This document shows positions 6,798-14,059 of a stretch of 14,191 nucleotides of DNA, in pieces. The position numbers were made by a program, and so were the translations under genes. The notes under the pieces were generated by a model. That model did not search any database. It worked only from the letters and a program-made list of their open reading frames with translations, and had not been told where the DNA came from. Each line of letters begins with the position of its first letter. The stretch's first letter is position 1. The stretch is taken from NCBI GenBank assembly GCA_003507115.1, contig DNWN01000157.1, positions 1 through 14,191 on the forward strand, written 5' to 3'. Origin of the DNA: Cryomorphaceae bacterium (GTDB lineage: Bacteria; Bacteroidota; Bacteroidia; Flavobacteriales; Schleiferiaceae).

Positions 6798-9700
6798 TTA
6801 GCGGACAATCATCATTTCACTGGCCGCCGCACCATTCTGGGTACGTGTGACGACATAGCTCCCCTTGGGCAAGCCGGTGAGGTCAATCGTATAGCTTTCC
6901 ATGCCCGTTGGTACGCGCTTCAAGTCGACACGGCGAACCACGCGGCCTTCGAGAGTACGGATAGAGATGCATACTTCGCCTTGAGCCTCCACAGGTACTT
7001 GGACACGCTCACTAGCCGGATTGGGATAGATACCCAAGGCCAAGCCTTCGTTCGCGCGAGGACGCTCGTCTATACTCACAGGACGACTTGTGGAAGTGCT
7101 CACGGAGTGGAACAATCCACGGCCATGCGTGGCAATGAAGAAATCACCTTCCGTCGCACTGCTACCCGGAGCATTGGGATCGTAGTTCTCGTTCGTGCGG
7201 TATTGCTCGATTTCGAAGACTGGAATACGGGCCATGCCATCGTTTTCCTCCGTGTAGGTGGGCGCGCCGCTCGTTACGTTGTCCGTGACGAATACGCCCC
7301 ATTCTGTTCCCACCACCAAGCGGGATGCATTGCCCTTGTCAAAGGACACGGCGTAGGCGGGAACATTGGGCATATTGCCCTGCTTAGGAGAGAACGTGGG
7401 AGAAGCCGCCAAGGCATTCGTCGAAACATAGACGAAGTTGGTATTTCCGTAGTTGCCCAGTGAAACGGCCACGCGGTTAGCATCACTAGGATCTACATCG
7501 ATACCCGTCACCACGCGGTTGGGGAAGGTTCCAATTTGGTCCACGGTCAAAACGTAGGAGCTTACGGAGTCAATTACCGCTTCGCTCTTCGTGCGGGCCT
7601 GTTGCAAATTGGAGATGCGGTAGAGACGGCCGTTTGTCGTACCAACAAAGAGATGGTTGCCGTCATTCGAAATCTTCATGTACTGAGGCGTGGTGCCATA
7701 GCCCAAATGAGCAATTTGCCACCATTCGGTGCTTCCGAACTCATGCACTTCGCGCGTCATCCAAATGCCGCCGATGGTGGGGAAGGTCGCATCACTCCAA
7801 GAGCTCAAACCGGCAAAGAACATAGACTGAACAGGGTCTTGCGCCTTGTACGTATCACCCACGTTCATCACGGCCGTAGTCGTGACTTCGATAGGCAATC
7901 CTCCTATAGCGGAAGCCAAGCTTAAATCCGATCCTGCAGGCAAGAACACATCACAGGTCATGATCACCTCCGCCAAAGGGGCCGAGGTAAAGGTGACCTC
8001 GAAATAGCCCGAGTCCGCCACAAACGTGCCAGAACCGCCTGTACCCGAAATGTTGCCCTGGGCATCTGCCGTCAGCGTCACAGGTCCGGCCGTCACTTGG
8101 AACGTACCTGCGAGGTACTCGGCCGCATCTTGTCCGTGGCGCATTTTACCCTTGAAAAATTTCTTAATGCCATCACCATACCCCATGGAGCGCAACGCAG
8201 GCAGGAGCTCGAAGGTGACGGTATCTTCGGAGTTGGCGTCACTGGCGGTTTCCCACAACTCGAAAGGCATCATCCAGTTGGACAAGGGGAATCCACGTTG
8301 TGTAGCCAATTTCATCACCGGTGAAGCAAACGAGCTCCAAGAGGCGCCTTCGTTGTCAGAGCGGTAGAAATTGCCGCTTTGCGTTTCAGCAAACATGACC
8401 TTGGGGCGCAGCCAAGAGATATCGGAATGGCCACCATCGCCGCCAAAGACGTCTTTAGCGCCGTTGGGAGATACGAGGGTTCCATCGAGGTAAGACGTTC
8501 CGTTGTCCTGACAGCCACCGATCAATTTGCGATCTTTTCCAACCCCAAAACCAAAGTATTGGAAGGTCGTGTAGCCCAAATTCCGCTCGGTCCAAGTTTG
8601 GCCTCCATCCGTGGATTTGAATACGCCACCGTCATTCGCTGTGTAAGCGATGTTGCCATTATTGGGGTCAAAAATCATTTCGTGGCTATCCGCATGCAGG
8701 TAGTAGGGATTACCGCCACCGAAGTTGTTCAGGGTGCTCACTTGGCTCCACCCCTGCGTGTCTTGCCACTGCCATACCGTGATACCGCCCAACCAAATGT
8801 GGTTCTTGTCCGTGGGCGAAATGGCGAAGAGTAAGTCATAAATGCCTTGGCAGTATTGACCGGATCCCGAACCATTGCACAAAGGATCAAAGTTGTTTCC
8901 GCGTTGGCCAATCTTTCCCCAGGTGGTTCCGCCGTCGGTGGAACGGTAGACGGCCGCCAGTTTGCTTCCATTCGTCTGGATAACGTAGACGTAGTTCTCA
9001 TCCTGTGGGCTGATAGCATAGCGCATACGGCTACCCGTGCGGCGAGGTAAGCTCGTGGCCGTCACCACCGGTGAGGAAATTTCGTTGAACGTATTTCCGT
9101 CCGTGGAGTACATCGTTTGGCCAGAGCGGTTCAAGAAAATCTTGCCAGAACCCGAAATCGCGAAATCCGTGATGCCGCCGGTCAACACCGTGGTCCATGT
9201 AGCGCCCCCATCGGTCGACTTTTTAAAGCCCGTGTTGGTCGCGGCATAGAGGGTGTTCGCATCCGTGGGGTGTGCAGCAATGTCTGCTACGGCCGCCCAA
9301 TCCCCAGAACCTGAGACGCTGGCTGGCGTGGTGGAGGACAAATGTGTAAAGGTGTTGCCTCCGTCTGTGGATTTATAGATGCCGCCACCCGCAAAGTTGG
9401 GCGTGGTGTTTTGGCCTGTACCGCCGTATCCGAGGAAAATCTCCCCTGTACCGTAGTAGATGTCGCCGTTGGAAGCTTGAGTGATGGACGCGACCGATTG
9501 GTTGGATCCGGGGTCGCTCACGACATTCCACGTGGCTCCGCCGTTGGAGGACTTAAACAAGCCGCCCCCGACAGATCCCGCGAACACGAGGGCCGAGTTG
9601 TTTTTATCCACGAGCAGAGCGCGAGTACGACCCCCATAGTTGTCCGGACCTTTCGCATCCCACGCCAGAGTCGTGGTCTTGGCTGAAGGCATGTTTTGCA

Positions 9701-9923
9701 ACGCCTGCCATGCTTGGGCCACTTCCGCCGGATCAATTTCGCCGGTCACGCCGTTGGCGCGGAGCATGTGCAAATAGTCCTGCGCGCCAGCAATGGCCAT
9801 CGCGGCATCCGCGGGACGCGGTTGGTATTTCGGCGTAGTGGGAGCCGCAGGCAAGAAGGCCATGGCGGCTAAAGCTGCAGCACCGATAGAACTGAGGATA
9901 TAGGTTTTCGTACGTGTTTGCAT
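6798..9923 (-). CDS. Secreted multi-Asp-box beta-propeller protein with type A T9SS C-terminal sorting domain
   Basis: A 1041-residue protein starting at ATG 9923-9921. This start gives a clean Sec signal (MQTRTKTYILSSIGAAALAAMAF); a further in-frame ATG at 9962 would only add a 13-residue lead. Asp-box (BNR) motifs of the S-x-D-x-G-x-T-W type occur at about residues 125, 185, 236, 272, 328, 437 and 522, marking sortilin/VPS10-like propeller blades. LRANGVTGE and GPDNYGGRTRAL precede the first blade. The region about 560-690 looks like an insert between ELWETASDANSEDTVTF and DPVQSMFF. The end has YPNPA at 966-970, GLPKGSYVV and terminal MMIVR, the Por_Secre_tail pattern for export through T9SS. 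Asp boxes do not prove sialidase activity and no catalytic residues are evident. It follows lipA by 44 nt on the same strand and ends at the shared terminator. Confidence 0.9.
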   Translation of the reverse strand: MQTRTKTYILSSIGAAALAAMAFLPAAPTTPKYQPRPADAAMAIAGAQDYLHMLRANGVTGEIDPAEVAQAWQALQNMPSAKTTTLAWDAKGPDNYGGRTRALLVDKNNSALVFAGSVGGGLFKSSNGGATWNVVSDPGSNQSVASITQASNGDIYYGTGEIFLGYGGTGQNTTPNFAGGGIYKSTDGGNTFTHLSSTTPASVSGSGDWAAVADIAAHPTDANTLYAATNTGFKKSTDGGATWTTVLTGGITDFAISGSGKIFLNRSGQTMYSTDGNTFNEISSPVVTATSLPRRTGSRMRYAISPQDENYVYVIQTNGSKLAAVYRSTDGGTTWGKIGQRGNNFDPLCNGSGSGQYCQGIYDLLFAISPTDKNHIWLGGITVWQWQDTQGWSQVSTLNNFGGGNPYYLHADSHEMIFDPNNGNIAYTANDGGVFKSTDGGQTWTERNLGYTTFQYFGFGVGKDRKLIGGCQDNGTSYLDGTLVSPNGAKDVFGGDGGHSDISWLRPKVMFAETQSGNFYRSDNEGASWSSFASPVMKLATQRGFPLSNWMMPFELWETASDANSEDTVTFELLPALRSMGYGDGIKKFFKGKMRHGQDAAEYLAGTFQVTAGPVTLTADAQGNISGTGGSGTFVADSGYFEVTFTSAPLAEVIMTCDVFLPAGSDLSLASAIGGLPIEVTTTAVMNVGDTYKAQDPVQSMFFAGLSSWSDATFPTIGGIWMTREVHEFGSTEWWQIAHLGYGTTPQYMKISNDGNHLFVGTTNGRLYRISNLQQARTKSEAVIDSVSSYVLTVDQIGTFPNRVVTGIDVDPSDANRVAVSLGNYGNTNFVYVSTNALAASPTFSPKQGNMPNVPAYAVSFDKGNASRLVVGTEWGVFVTDNVTSGAPTYTEENDGMARIPVFEIEQYRTNENYDPNAPGSSATEGDFFIATHGRGLFHSVSTSTSRPVSIDERPRANEGLALGIYPNPASERVQVPVEAQGEVCISIRTLEGRVVRRVDLKRVPTGMESYTIDLTGLPKGSYVVTRTQNGAAASEMMIVR

Positions 9924-9967
9924 CGTTCGGATGGTTTTCAATTCGTTAAAAATAAGGCGCAAATCGT

Positions 9968-10834
9968 TTACAGGATGTGTTTTTCCGCATGATAGGAGGA
10001 ACGAACCAACGGACCAGACTCCACATGGATGAATCCGAGGGCTTTGGCTTCGTGGCCGAGGGACTCAAAAACCTCAGGTTCGACAAATTCTTGGACGGGC
10101 AAATGTTTCGGCGTGGGCTGGAGGTATTGGCCCAAAGTGACCACATCCACATGAGCCTCGCGGAGTTCATGCAGGGCGGCCCGCACTTCCTCCACGGTCT
10201 CGCCAAGGCCAAGCATGATCCCTGTTTTCGTGCGGTGGGCTCCGTGGTCCTTGAGGTACTTCAGTACCCCCAAGCTGCGATCATATTGAGCTTGGATTCG
10301 GACTTGACGGGTAAGTCGACGCACCGTTTCCATGTTGTGGGAGATCACCTCTGGAGCCGCCTCCAAGATGCGGTTGAGCTGACGCTCATTACCCCGGAAG
10401 TCCGGGATGAGAGTTTCCATCGTCGTGCCGGGACTGATCCGGCGAACCGCTTTAATGGTTTCCGCCCAAAGGATGGAGCCTCCATCGGGCAAGTCGTCGC
10501 GGTCTACCGAGGTCAGGACCGCGTGCTTCACTTTCATGAGCTTGATGGAACGGCCTACGCGATCAGGCTCATCCCAATCCACGGGCAGGGGACGACCGGT
10601 AGCCACATTGCAGAATCCACAGGAACGAGTGCATATGTTGCCCAAAATCATGAACGTGGCCGTGCCCTCGCCCCAACATTCACCCATATTCGGGCAGTGG
10701 CCCGATTCACAGATGGTGTGGAGCTTATATTGATCCACCAGCGACCGAACGTGCTTGTAGTTCTCTCCGGTGGGCAACTTCACGCGAAGCCATTTCGGCT
10801 TGCGTGTCGGGACTGCAGGGGTGACGTCTGACAT
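9968..10834 (-). CDS. lipA: Lipoyl synthase (radical SAM)
   Basis: A 288-residue radical SAM enzyme that inserts two sulfurs into octanoyl groups on lipoyl domains of 2-oxoacid dehydrogenases and the glycine cleavage system. The auxiliary iron-sulfur cluster motif C42-ESGH-C47-PNMGE-C53 (Cx4Cx5C) is intact. The radical SAM motif C68-TRS-C72-GF-C75 (Cx3Cx2C) is also intact. Further family marks are FMILGNICTR, TSVDRDDLPDGG, ETLIPDFRG, VISHNMETV, KTGIMLGLGE, LGQYLQP and the C-terminal RSSYHAEK at 278-285, whose serine ligates the auxiliary cluster in known structures. Length is normal. The ATG at 10834 lies 10 nt after the ytxJ stop, implying one transcript. lipB is not visible in the window. 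Confidence 0.97.
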   Translation of the reverse strand: MSDVTPAVPTRKPKWLRVKLPTGENYKHVRSLVDQYKLHTICESGHCPNMGECWGEGTATFMILGNICTRSCGFCNVATGRPLPVDWDEPDRVGRSIKLMKVKHAVLTSVDRDDLPDGGSILWAETIKAVRRISPGTTMETLIPDFRGNERQLNRILEAAPEVISHNMETVRRLTRQVRIQAQYDRSLGVLKYLKDHGAHRTKTGIMLGLGETVEEVRAALHELREAHVDVVTLGQYLQPTPKHLPVQEFVEPEVFESLGHEAKALGFIHVESGPLVRSSYHAEKHIL

Positions 10835-10844
10835 GGTGTGTTAG

Positions 10845-11201
10845 TTAACCCAAATTTGGGGCGATTGTTTGGTCCATCCAAGCGGAAATTGTCGTGCCGC
10901 GGACCTCAAAATGGCTCGTGTGGTGCTGGATTTTTCCGTTTAGCCACCAAAGAAGCTGAGGGCTTTCGTGGCGAACCTCCCAGCGGTCAGCCATGGCCAA
11001 GGATAGGGAACGATCTTCTACCACATACACCAAAAACAAGGGTGGGGTGTCCGCCGGGGCTTCCCAACGCTGCAAGGAAAGAGCGGCTTGACTACTTACT
11101 GGGCAGCGGGTGCTATGCTTTAAAACCAAGAAGCCCCGGTCACCCGAGGCCGCCTCTAAAGCATGCAAATCCGCCGTCCCTTCGAGGACGGTCCAATTCA
11201 T
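10845..11201 (-). CDS. ytxJ: YtxJ-type bacillithiol-associated redox protein (monothiol bacilliredoxin-like)
   Basis: A 118-residue thioredoxin-fold protein of the YtxJ family (DUF2847), annotated as a bacillithiol-system redox-active protein. The key segment is VLKHSTRCPVSSQA, with a single active-site Cys33 in T-R-C-P-V-S; no second cysteine follows, as in monothiol bacilliredoxins. FLVYVVEDRSLSLAMADRW, VRHESPQLLW (the cis-proline region) and NGKIQHHTSHFEV complete the family pattern. No signal peptide is visible, so it should be cytoplasmic. ATG 11201-11199 directly abuts the TAA of the upstream 42-residue lipoprotein gene, and lipA follows 10 nt downstream. A link to protecting or supplying oxygen-sensitive lipoyl synthase is attractive but only inferred. 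Whether this organism makes bacillithiol cannot be seen here. Confidence 0.88.
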   Translation of the reverse strand: MNWTVLEGTADLHALEAASGDRGFLVLKHSTRCPVSSQAALSLQRWEAPADTPPLFLVYVVEDRSLSLAMADRWEVRHESPQLLWWLNGKIQHHTSHFEVRGTTISAWMDQTIAPNLG

Positions 11202-11330
11202 TTATGCCGTGTGAATCGATGGGGTGGTCGATGTAGAACCGATAAATGCAGGGCATTTCTCCGCGGAGCCACAAGCGGCAACACCAACAACAAAAAGGAT
11301 CACTAGGGCAAAAGCAAGTACTCGTTTCAT
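11202..11330 (-). CDS. Very small lipoprotein (42 residues)
   Basis: A 42-codon frame from ATG 11330-11328 to TAA 11204-11202. The product has a basic start (MKR), a hydrophobic core (VLAFALVILFVVGV) and a lipobox VAAC, so Cys20 would be lipidated, leaving a 23-residue mature peptide (CGSAEKCPAF then a Ser/Thr-rich tail). A second cysteine is at 26. The frame extends upstream on paper, but that would run through ung; this ATG gives the perfect lipoprotein signal and has a promoter-like motif just before it. The stop directly abuts the ytxJ start (TAAATG). Similar tiny Bacteroidota lipoproteins with a C-x-A/P motif exist in my memory, with unknown function. Most gene callers would miss it. Confidence 0.72.
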   Translation of the reverse strand: MKRVLAFALVILFVVGVAACGSAEKCPAFIGSTSTTPSIHTA

Positions 11331-11345
11331 TCCAAGGAATTTGTT

Positions 11346-11353
11346 CAAAAGTA
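11346..11353 (-). promoter_or_regulatory. Candidate Bacteroidota -7 promoter element for the tiny lipoprotein-ytxJ-lipA operon
   Basis: On the - strand TACTTTTG matches the Bacteroidota -7 consensus TAnnTTTG at every fixed position. It ends 15 nt before the lipoprotein ATG at 11330, which would leave a leader of about 10 nt. No convincing -33 TTTG element is seen at the expected distance upstream, so the call rests on one element plus its position in the divergent gap facing ung. Confidence 0.4.
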
Positions 11354-11366
11354 CGACTTTCGTGGT

Positions 11367-12059
11367 ATGCTCCTCCCTCCACTTCCCTCTGCATGGAAAT
11401 TTGCCATCGAATCCGCCATGGGTGCTTCGGGGTGGCATGCCCTCCTGGGCCAGATGGAATCCGCCTACGCCTCCTCGACGGTTTTCCCGCCTGCTGAGCA
11501 GGTATGGGCGGCCCTCGAGACATTGCGTCCGGAGGACGTGCGCGTGGTGATCCTCGGTCAAGACCCCTATCACGGGGCGGGCCAAGCCCACGGCTATGCC
11601 TTTTCGGTGCCCCCGGGATGCGCCATTCCTCCCTCCTTGCGGAACATTTTTACCGAATACATGCACGATACAGGCTATGCGTTGCCCCGCTCGGGGGATT
11701 TGCGTCCCTGGGCGCGTCAGGGTGTTCTGCTCTGGAATACGGCGCTCACGGTGGCGGAAGGTCAGCCGGGCAGCCACAGCCGTTGGGGCTATGGGGAGTT
11801 GACCGCCGGCCTGCTATCCCACCTAAGCACCACAGGCGGGCCCAAGGCCTTTTGGCTTTGGGGGAAGCATGCGCAGAAGGCGGGCCGAAGCATCCACGGG
11901 GAGGGGCACCTCCTGATCGAAAGCGCCCACCCCTCTCCCTTGGGCGCGTACCGGGGGTTTTGGGGATCCAAGCCATTTGGGCAAACCAATGATTTCTTCC
12001 AAGCCCAGGGCCTTCCTCCTGTCAATTGGTGCTTGGACGATGTACCTTTGAAAGTATGA
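11367..12059 (+). CDS. ung: Uracil-DNA glycosylase, family 1
   Basis: A 230-residue enzyme that excises uracil from DNA to start base-excision repair. The catalytic water-activating loop is GQDPYHG at residues 64-70, with D66 as the catalytic aspartate. PPSLRNIF is the Pro/Ser-rich loop, GVLLWNTALTV the uracil-recognition strand, and HPSPL at 188-192 contains the catalytic His188. GSKPFGQTNDFF follows, as in family 1. Length agrees with other bacterial Ung proteins. ATG 11367 lies 36 bp from the divergent lipoprotein gene and leaves the usual N-terminal W-x-x-x-I-E segment. The stop overlaps the rmuC start by ATGA. Base composition is richer in GC than the neighbours. Confidence 0.96.
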   Translation: MLLPPLPSAWKFAIESAMGASGWHALLGQMESAYASSTVFPPAEQVWAALETLRPEDVRVVILGQDPYHGAGQAHGYAFSVPPGCAIPPSLRNIFTEYMHDTGYALPRSGDLRPWARQGVLLWNTALTVAEGQPGSHSRWGYGELTAGLLSHLSTTGGPKAFWLWGKHAQKAGRSIHGEGHLLIESAHPSPLGAYRGFWGSKPFGQTNDFFQAQGLPPVNWCLDDVPLKV

Positions 12060-13321
12060 GCAACGTTCTCCTTTTTATTCTCATGGCGGTGGCTGCTGGA
12101 GCCTCGGTCTATCTAGTTTGGCTTCAAAAGAAACAACGTGGAGGACCCGACACCACGGCCCTTGACGCGCGTATCAAAGAATTGGAAGACGCGCTTCGCG
12201 AGGCCGAATTGGAAGGGGCTCGCTTACAGGAGCGCTTGGATCAGATGGAAGGCCAAAAGGAGCAAATGAGTCAGGATTTTAAACTCATGGCGCATGAGGC
12301 CCTTCAGGCACAGACAGACGCACTTCAGAAACAAATGAAAGAAGCCAATTCGGCGCAATTGTCGGTGATTTTGGCTCCCTTTCGGGAGAAGCTTGATATG
12401 TTTGGCCAACGGGTGCAAGAAACCCACGAAAAAGGCCAACGAGAGCGCATTGAACTGAAAACAGAGGTCACCAAGCTGGTCGAACAGAACGAAAAGCTCA
12501 AGAACGAAGCCAACCAACTTACCAAAGCCTTGCGGGGTGATGTGAAAATGCAAGGCAATTGGGGTGAAATGGTCCTCGAGCGCCTGTTGGAGCGCACCGG
12601 CCTCACGAAAGGCCAGGAGTATTCCGTGCAAGAGAGCATCACGGCGGAGGACGGCAAGCGTTACCAGCCGGACGTCGTGCTCCACCTTCCGGAAAACAAG
12701 CACATCATTGTGGACTCCAAAGTTTCCTTGGTCGCCTACGAACGCTTTGTGAATGCAGAAACACCTGAAGAACAGGCCATCGCCTTAAAGGAGCACCTCC
12801 AATCCTTCCGGCAACATATTCGAGGACTCAGTGACAAGAACTACCAGAATCTCTACGGCGTTTCCCTCGATTTTGTCATTCTCTTCGTTCCCATCGAAGG
12901 CGCGTATTCCGTGGCCTTACAGGCCGAACCCGGACTCTACCAGGAAGCCTTTGACAAGAACATCGCCTTGGTCAGCGCCACCAGCCTGTGGTCAACCCTC
13001 CGCACAGTCGGAACGCTGTGGCGTCAAGAGCGCCAGAACGCCAACGTCCAGGAAATCATTCGCCAAGCCTCCGACCTCTACGATAAGTTTGTGGGCTTTT
13101 CGGAAGAATTGGTCAAGGTGGGCAACCAAATGGACACCGCGAAACGCACCTATGAGAATAGCATGAAAATGCTCATCGAAGGCAAGGGAAACCTCGTACG
13201 ACGCAGCGAGAGTCTGCGACTGCTGGGCCTCAAGAATAGCAAGTCCGTCCACCCCAATTTGGTGGACCGCGCCTTGGATGGATCGGCCTCTGAGGAAGAA
13301 TCGACCGAGACCCCCCAGTAA
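12056..13321 (+). CDS. rmuC: DNA recombination protein RmuC
   Basis: A 421-residue protein with an N-terminal membrane segment (residues about 3-23, LLFILMAVAAGASVYLVWL) and a coiled coil at about 33-160 (DALREAELEGARLQERL and similar heptads). The RmuC nuclease-like domain follows. GNWGEMVLERLLE starts at 167, QPDVVLHLP at 204 and IIVDSKVSLVAYERF at 217. D206 and D220-x-K222 fit a PD-(D/E)xK core. LYGVSLDFVILFVPIEGAYS and the SLWSTLRTVGTLWRQE block complete the family pattern. In E. coli loss of rmuC raises inversion at short inverted repeats. ATG 12056 overlaps the ung stop (ATGA), so I prefer it to the in-frame ATG 30 nt upstream. The last residues are acidic and variable. Confidence 0.94.
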   Translation: MSNVLLFILMAVAAGASVYLVWLQKKQRGGPDTTALDARIKELEDALREAELEGARLQERLDQMEGQKEQMSQDFKLMAHEALQAQTDALQKQMKEANSAQLSVILAPFREKLDMFGQRVQETHEKGQRERIELKTEVTKLVEQNEKLKNEANQLTKALRGDVKMQGNWGEMVLERLLERTGLTKGQEYSVQESITAEDGKRYQPDVVLHLPENKHIIVDSKVSLVAYERFVNAETPEEQAIALKEHLQSFRQHIRGLSDKNYQNLYGVSLDFVILFVPIEGAYSVALQAEPGLYQEAFDKNIALVSATSLWSTLRTVGTLWRQERQNANVQEIIRQASDLYDKFVGFSEELVKVGNQMDTAKRTYENSMKMLIEGKGNLVRRSESLRLLGLKNSKSVHPNLVDRALDGSASEEESTETPQ

Positions 13322-13322
13322 G

Positions 13323-14048
13323 ATGGAAGGAATGATCTACGGGGTACACCCCGTTTTAGAGGCCCTCGAATCGGGCCAAGAAGTAGACCGCATTTTTGTG
13401 ACGCGCGGACGCCAAGAATCTGTCAATCCCATTTTGGAGGCCGCCAAAGAGCGTGGCATCCATGTGAAATTTGTGCCGGTTGAAAAGTTGCAGCGCCTCA
13501 CCAAGAAGAACCACCAAGGGGTCATTGCCTTCCTCAGCGCCGTCAGCTTTGCGGAACTTGACCACGTGGTCGGCGACTGCTACGAGCGCGGTGAAACGCC
13601 CCTCATTGTGGTGTTGGACCGCGTCACGGACGTGCGCAACGTCGGCGCCATTGCCCGTAGTGCCGAATGCTGCGGTGCCCACGCCCTAGTCATCCCTGAG
13701 CAGCAATCTGCCCCCATGAACGCCGACGCCGTCAAATCCTCGGCCGGCGCCTTGCTCCGATTGCCCATCTGCCGCGTCAAAAACCTATCGCACGCCCTCG
13801 CCGATCTGGAAAACAGCGGCCTCTCCATTGTGGGCTGCACCGAAAAAGGCGATTCCCTCCTGGCCGAAGCCGACTTCACGCTCCCACTTGCCCTGGTCCT
13901 AGGTTCTGAAGAGGACGGCATCTCCCCTGCCGTGTGGAAGGGCTGCCGAACGCATGCCAAAATCCCTACCGTCGGCGAATTGGGCTCCTTGAACGTATCC
14001 GTAGCGGCCGGCATGGCCCTGTACGAGGTGCTGCGGCAGAGGGGGTGA
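13323..14048 (+). CDS. rlmB: 23S rRNA 2'-O-methyltransferase of the TrmH/SPOUT family (RlmB-like)
   Basis: A 241-residue SPOUT methyltransferase. The N-terminal substrate-binding domain starts MIYGVHPVLEAL, with HQGVIAFLS before the linker. Motif 1 is DRVTDVRNVGAIARSAE (N106 and catalytic R112), motif 2 is VLGSEEDGIS (E196) and motif 3 is IPTVGELGSLNVSVAAG (S222-L-N). The extra N-terminal domain with the YGVHPV start favours RlmB (G2251 methylation) over tRNA TrmH, but other 23S targets cannot be excluded. ATG 13323 is 1 nt after the rmuC stop and is preferred to the upstream in-frame ATG inside rmuC. The ATG at 13332 is a possible alternative. It probably shares a transcript with ung and rmuC. 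No T-run terminator follows; a repeat region begins right after the stop. Confidence 0.92.
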   Translation: MEGMIYGVHPVLEALESGQEVDRIFVTRGRQESVNPILEAAKERGIHVKFVPVEKLQRLTKKNHQGVIAFLSAVSFAELDHVVGDCYERGETPLIVVLDRVTDVRNVGAIARSAECCGAHALVIPEQQSAPMNADAVKSSAGALLRLPICRVKNLSHALADLENSGLSIVGCTEKGDSLLAEADFTLPLALVLGSEEDGISPAVWKGCRTHAKIPTVGELGSLNVSVAAGMALYEVLRQRG

Positions 14049-14059
14049 AGAGTTTAGGG

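Noticed and set aside
6798..9923. Sialidase or glycosyl hydrolase call for the Asp-box protein
   Set aside because: Asp boxes mark propeller blades in many non-enzymatic proteins; the arginine triad and nucleophile pattern of sialidases was not seen.
9977..10831. A 284-codon open frame on the + strand covering nearly all of lipA
   Set aside because: It mirrors lipA codon for codon; the lipA strand has all cluster cysteines and family motifs, while the antisense translation has no recognisable domain. It is a by-product of GC-rich codon use.
11331..11777. Long N-terminal extension of the 42-residue lipoprotein on the - strand
   Set aside because: It would run antisense through ung and bury the lipoprotein signal in the middle of the protein; the ATG at 11330 explains the lipobox.
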